NCBI GenBank assembly: GCA_020697375.1
Contig: JAJFBJ010000157.1
Coordinates: 1-7,259 of the forward strand
Length of the DNA: 7,259 bases
Reading direction: 5' to 3'
Source: Nitrospira sp.
GTDB taxonomy: Bacteria; Nitrospirota; Nitrospiria; Nitrospirales; Nitrospiraceae
Below, piece after piece: positions 6,437 to 7,259 of this stretch (the stretch's first letter is position 1; each line of letters starts with the position of its first letter). The position numbers were made by a program, and so were the translations under genes. The notes under the pieces were generated by a model that saw nothing but the letters and a program-made list of their open reading frames with translations, ran no database searches and was not told where the DNA came from.

Positions 6437-6958
6437 CTAGCTTTTGGCCGAAACAGCCAGGGCTGTCGATTTCTGCACATGGTCGGCGGTCTGCGACTGA
6501 ATGAAGGCGAGGAGGCGCTTGTTCTCCTGGGCCGCCCGTAAAAACTTGAACGCGATACCGCGCGGGCTTACCGAGCGTACCATTGCGGCCACTTCCAGCG
6601 GTTGCTCCTGTGATCCCGTGGCGATCTCCAGGTAGAAGATATCGTCGACCCGCACCTGTGTCTGGCTTTTGATGATGCAGCCGCCCATCGACAAATCGAG
6701 CACCGTGCCCTCGCCGCGGACCTTCCCACCGGAAAACGAGAGATACAGTCGCACGGGAATCCGGAGATGCTCACGACGGTCGATCGGATGGCGCGGGCGG
6801 TCCAATCCGATACGGGAGGCCAGAAAGCGGCAACTGCAGTGCTGGCAGGCGAAGGGAGACAACAGAAAGATCGCCGCCACCCGTTCGCTCGCCGAGAGCG
6901 GCCTGGCGCGCAGCACCTGTTCATGGCGGCATTGGGGACAATTCAGTGAGCGACCCAT
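6437..6958 (-). CDS. Zinc-ribbon plus PilZ-domain protein (probable c-di-GMP receptor)
   Basis: The product is 173 residues with two parts. The N-terminal part has cysteine pairs CPQC (7-10) and CQHC (38-41, with Cys43 next to it), about 27 residues apart, a probable zinc ribbon; between them lies SERVAAIFLLSPF. The C-terminal PilZ domain (about 59-155) carries the c-di-GMP signature: RREHLR (Arg62 and Arg66 of RxxxR), then DLSMGG (Asp88, Ser90, Gly93 of D/NxSxxG). Both halves of the ligand site are intact, so binding is expected. I chose ATG 6958-6956. A GTG at 7006 in frame would add 16 residues, but it lies at the predicted transcript start and has no ribosome site; the ATG also lacks a strong site. 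The gene has its own promoter candidate and converges on the small plus-strand gene. The output or partner of the receptor is unknown. Confidence 0.88.
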   Translation of the reverse strand: MGRSLNCPQCRHEQVLRARPLSASERVAAIFLLSPFACQHCSCRFLASRIGLDRPRHPIDRREHLRIPVRLYLSFSGGKVRGEGTVLDLSMGGCIIKSQTQVRVDDIFYLEIATGSQEQPLEVAAMVRSVSPRGIAFKFLRAAQENKRLLAFIQSQTADHVQKSTALAVSAKS

Positions 6959-7009
6959 AGAATGGTGCAGATCCAGAACCTTCCACAGCAGGGGGTAATG
7001 TCTCACTCA

Positions 7010-7038
7010 TCGATAGTGTATGTCTCCCGATCTGTCAA
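7010..7038 (-). promoter_or_regulatory. Sigma-70-like promoter candidate for the PilZ gene
   Basis: On the minus strand a perfect TTGACA (7038-7033) is followed after 17 bases by TATCGA (7015-7010), a weak -10 matching only the first three consensus bases. The spacing is ideal. Transcription would begin near 7003 and give a leader of about 45 bases to the ATG at 6958, which favours that start over the GTG at 7006. Confidence 0.42.
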
Positions 7039-7133
7039 GCGAAGAGGCGTAAACAGGCAACCACGCAAGCCAGTTTTCGCGCAGCGTAGGGCTTGAGCCA
7101 TGTGCTGGACCGGCGCGGAGCGCGCGCGTTCTC

Positions 7134-7259
7134 TCAGTGAGATTCGTCGTGAGGATCCGTCGGCTGTTCCGCGAGGGGACTCGGCTCTTCGATGGTGGCT
7201 CGGAGAAATTCCCGGTTGAGCTTCGCGATGAATCGCACGCTGATGGACTTTGGGCAGAC
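7134..7259 (-). CDS. C-terminal end of an iron-sulfur protein, probably SdhB/FrdB-like (5' part outside window)
   Basis: Only the last 41 residues are visible, beginning VCPKSISVRFIAKLNREFL and ending in a proline- and acid-rich tail (PTDPHDESH). VCPK followed by a short helix is how the last cysteine motif of succinate dehydrogenase/fumarate reductase iron-sulfur subunits looks; in those proteins the cysteine ligates the final cluster and the proline follows it. IAKLNREF fits the helix after that motif. Other 4Fe-4S proteins of similar build (glycolate oxidase or heterodisulfide reductase type subunits) cannot be excluded from so short a piece. The TGA stop is 95 bases from the PilZ promoter candidate; no clear terminator hairpin with a T-run is visible between them. 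Confidence 0.5.
   Translation of the reverse strand, partial: VCPKSISVRFIAKLNREFLRATIEEPSPLAEQPTDPHDESH

Noticed and set aside
6127..6480. 117-residue minus-strand open frame opposite the 101-residue gene
   Set aside because: It overlaps the 3' end of the PilZ gene, has no ribosome site I can see and has a shadow-like composition; the plus-strand frame is the better gene.
7065..7094. Inverted repeat CAAGCC...GGCTTG downstream of the iron-sulfur gene
   Set aside because: The six-base stem with an 18-base loop and no following T-run is too weak to call a terminator.
7110..7130. GC-rich palindromic stretch (GCGC repeats)
   Set aside because: A short GCGC stem with a tiny loop and no T-run is expected by chance in DNA of this base composition.

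Overview
The window is a compact, high-GC bacterial stretch. One run of genes is read almost continuously on the minus strand, and a single small gene lies on the plus strand. MurJ, a LemA lipoprotein and a zinc-ribbon/PilZ protein point to a Gram-negative bacterium with c-di-GMP signalling. The PilZ architecture and overall gene style resemble Nitrospirota (Nitrospira), but that is an impression from family knowledge, not something the sequence proves.

Layout, following minus-strand transcription from right to left: (a) 7134-7259 is the C-terminal tail of an iron-sulfur protein, probably SdhB/FrdB-like. (b) 6437-6958 is a zinc-ribbon plus PilZ protein with a TTGACA-type promoter just upstream. 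(c) 6073-6378 is a 101-residue plus-strand protein of unknown function, convergent with the PilZ gene and divergent from lemA. (d) 5996 down to 1201 holds six closely packed genes: lemA, a secreted/membrane TPM-domain protein, a second TPM-domain membrane protein, murJ, a methylated-DNA cysteine methyltransferase and D-aminoacyl-tRNA deacylase. (e) After a 63-base gap with a perfect extended -10 sequence come a 140-residue unknown protein and an isoaspartyl peptidase/asparaginase that runs off the left edge. The asparaginase starts at a TTG overlapping the stop codon of the gene before it.

The LemA-TPM-TPM part and MurJ act at the cell envelope. LemA with TPM proteins is a recurrent pair of poorly understood function, and MurJ flips lipid II. 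The second half of the run looks like damage control: alkylated DNA (Ogt-type), D-amino acids on tRNA (Dtd) and isoaspartyl or beta-aspartyl peptides (Ntn hydrolase). Tight junctions suggest co-transcription and translational coupling: a 14-base overlap, an ATGA overlap, a TTGA overlap, and a stop codon inside a Shine-Dalgarno.

I see no rRNA, tRNA, CRISPR array, insertion sequence or convincing intrinsic terminator. Nothing resembles a wholly new system. The least explained items are the two unknown proteins (140 and 101 residues) and the shared role of the envelope and damage-repair genes.
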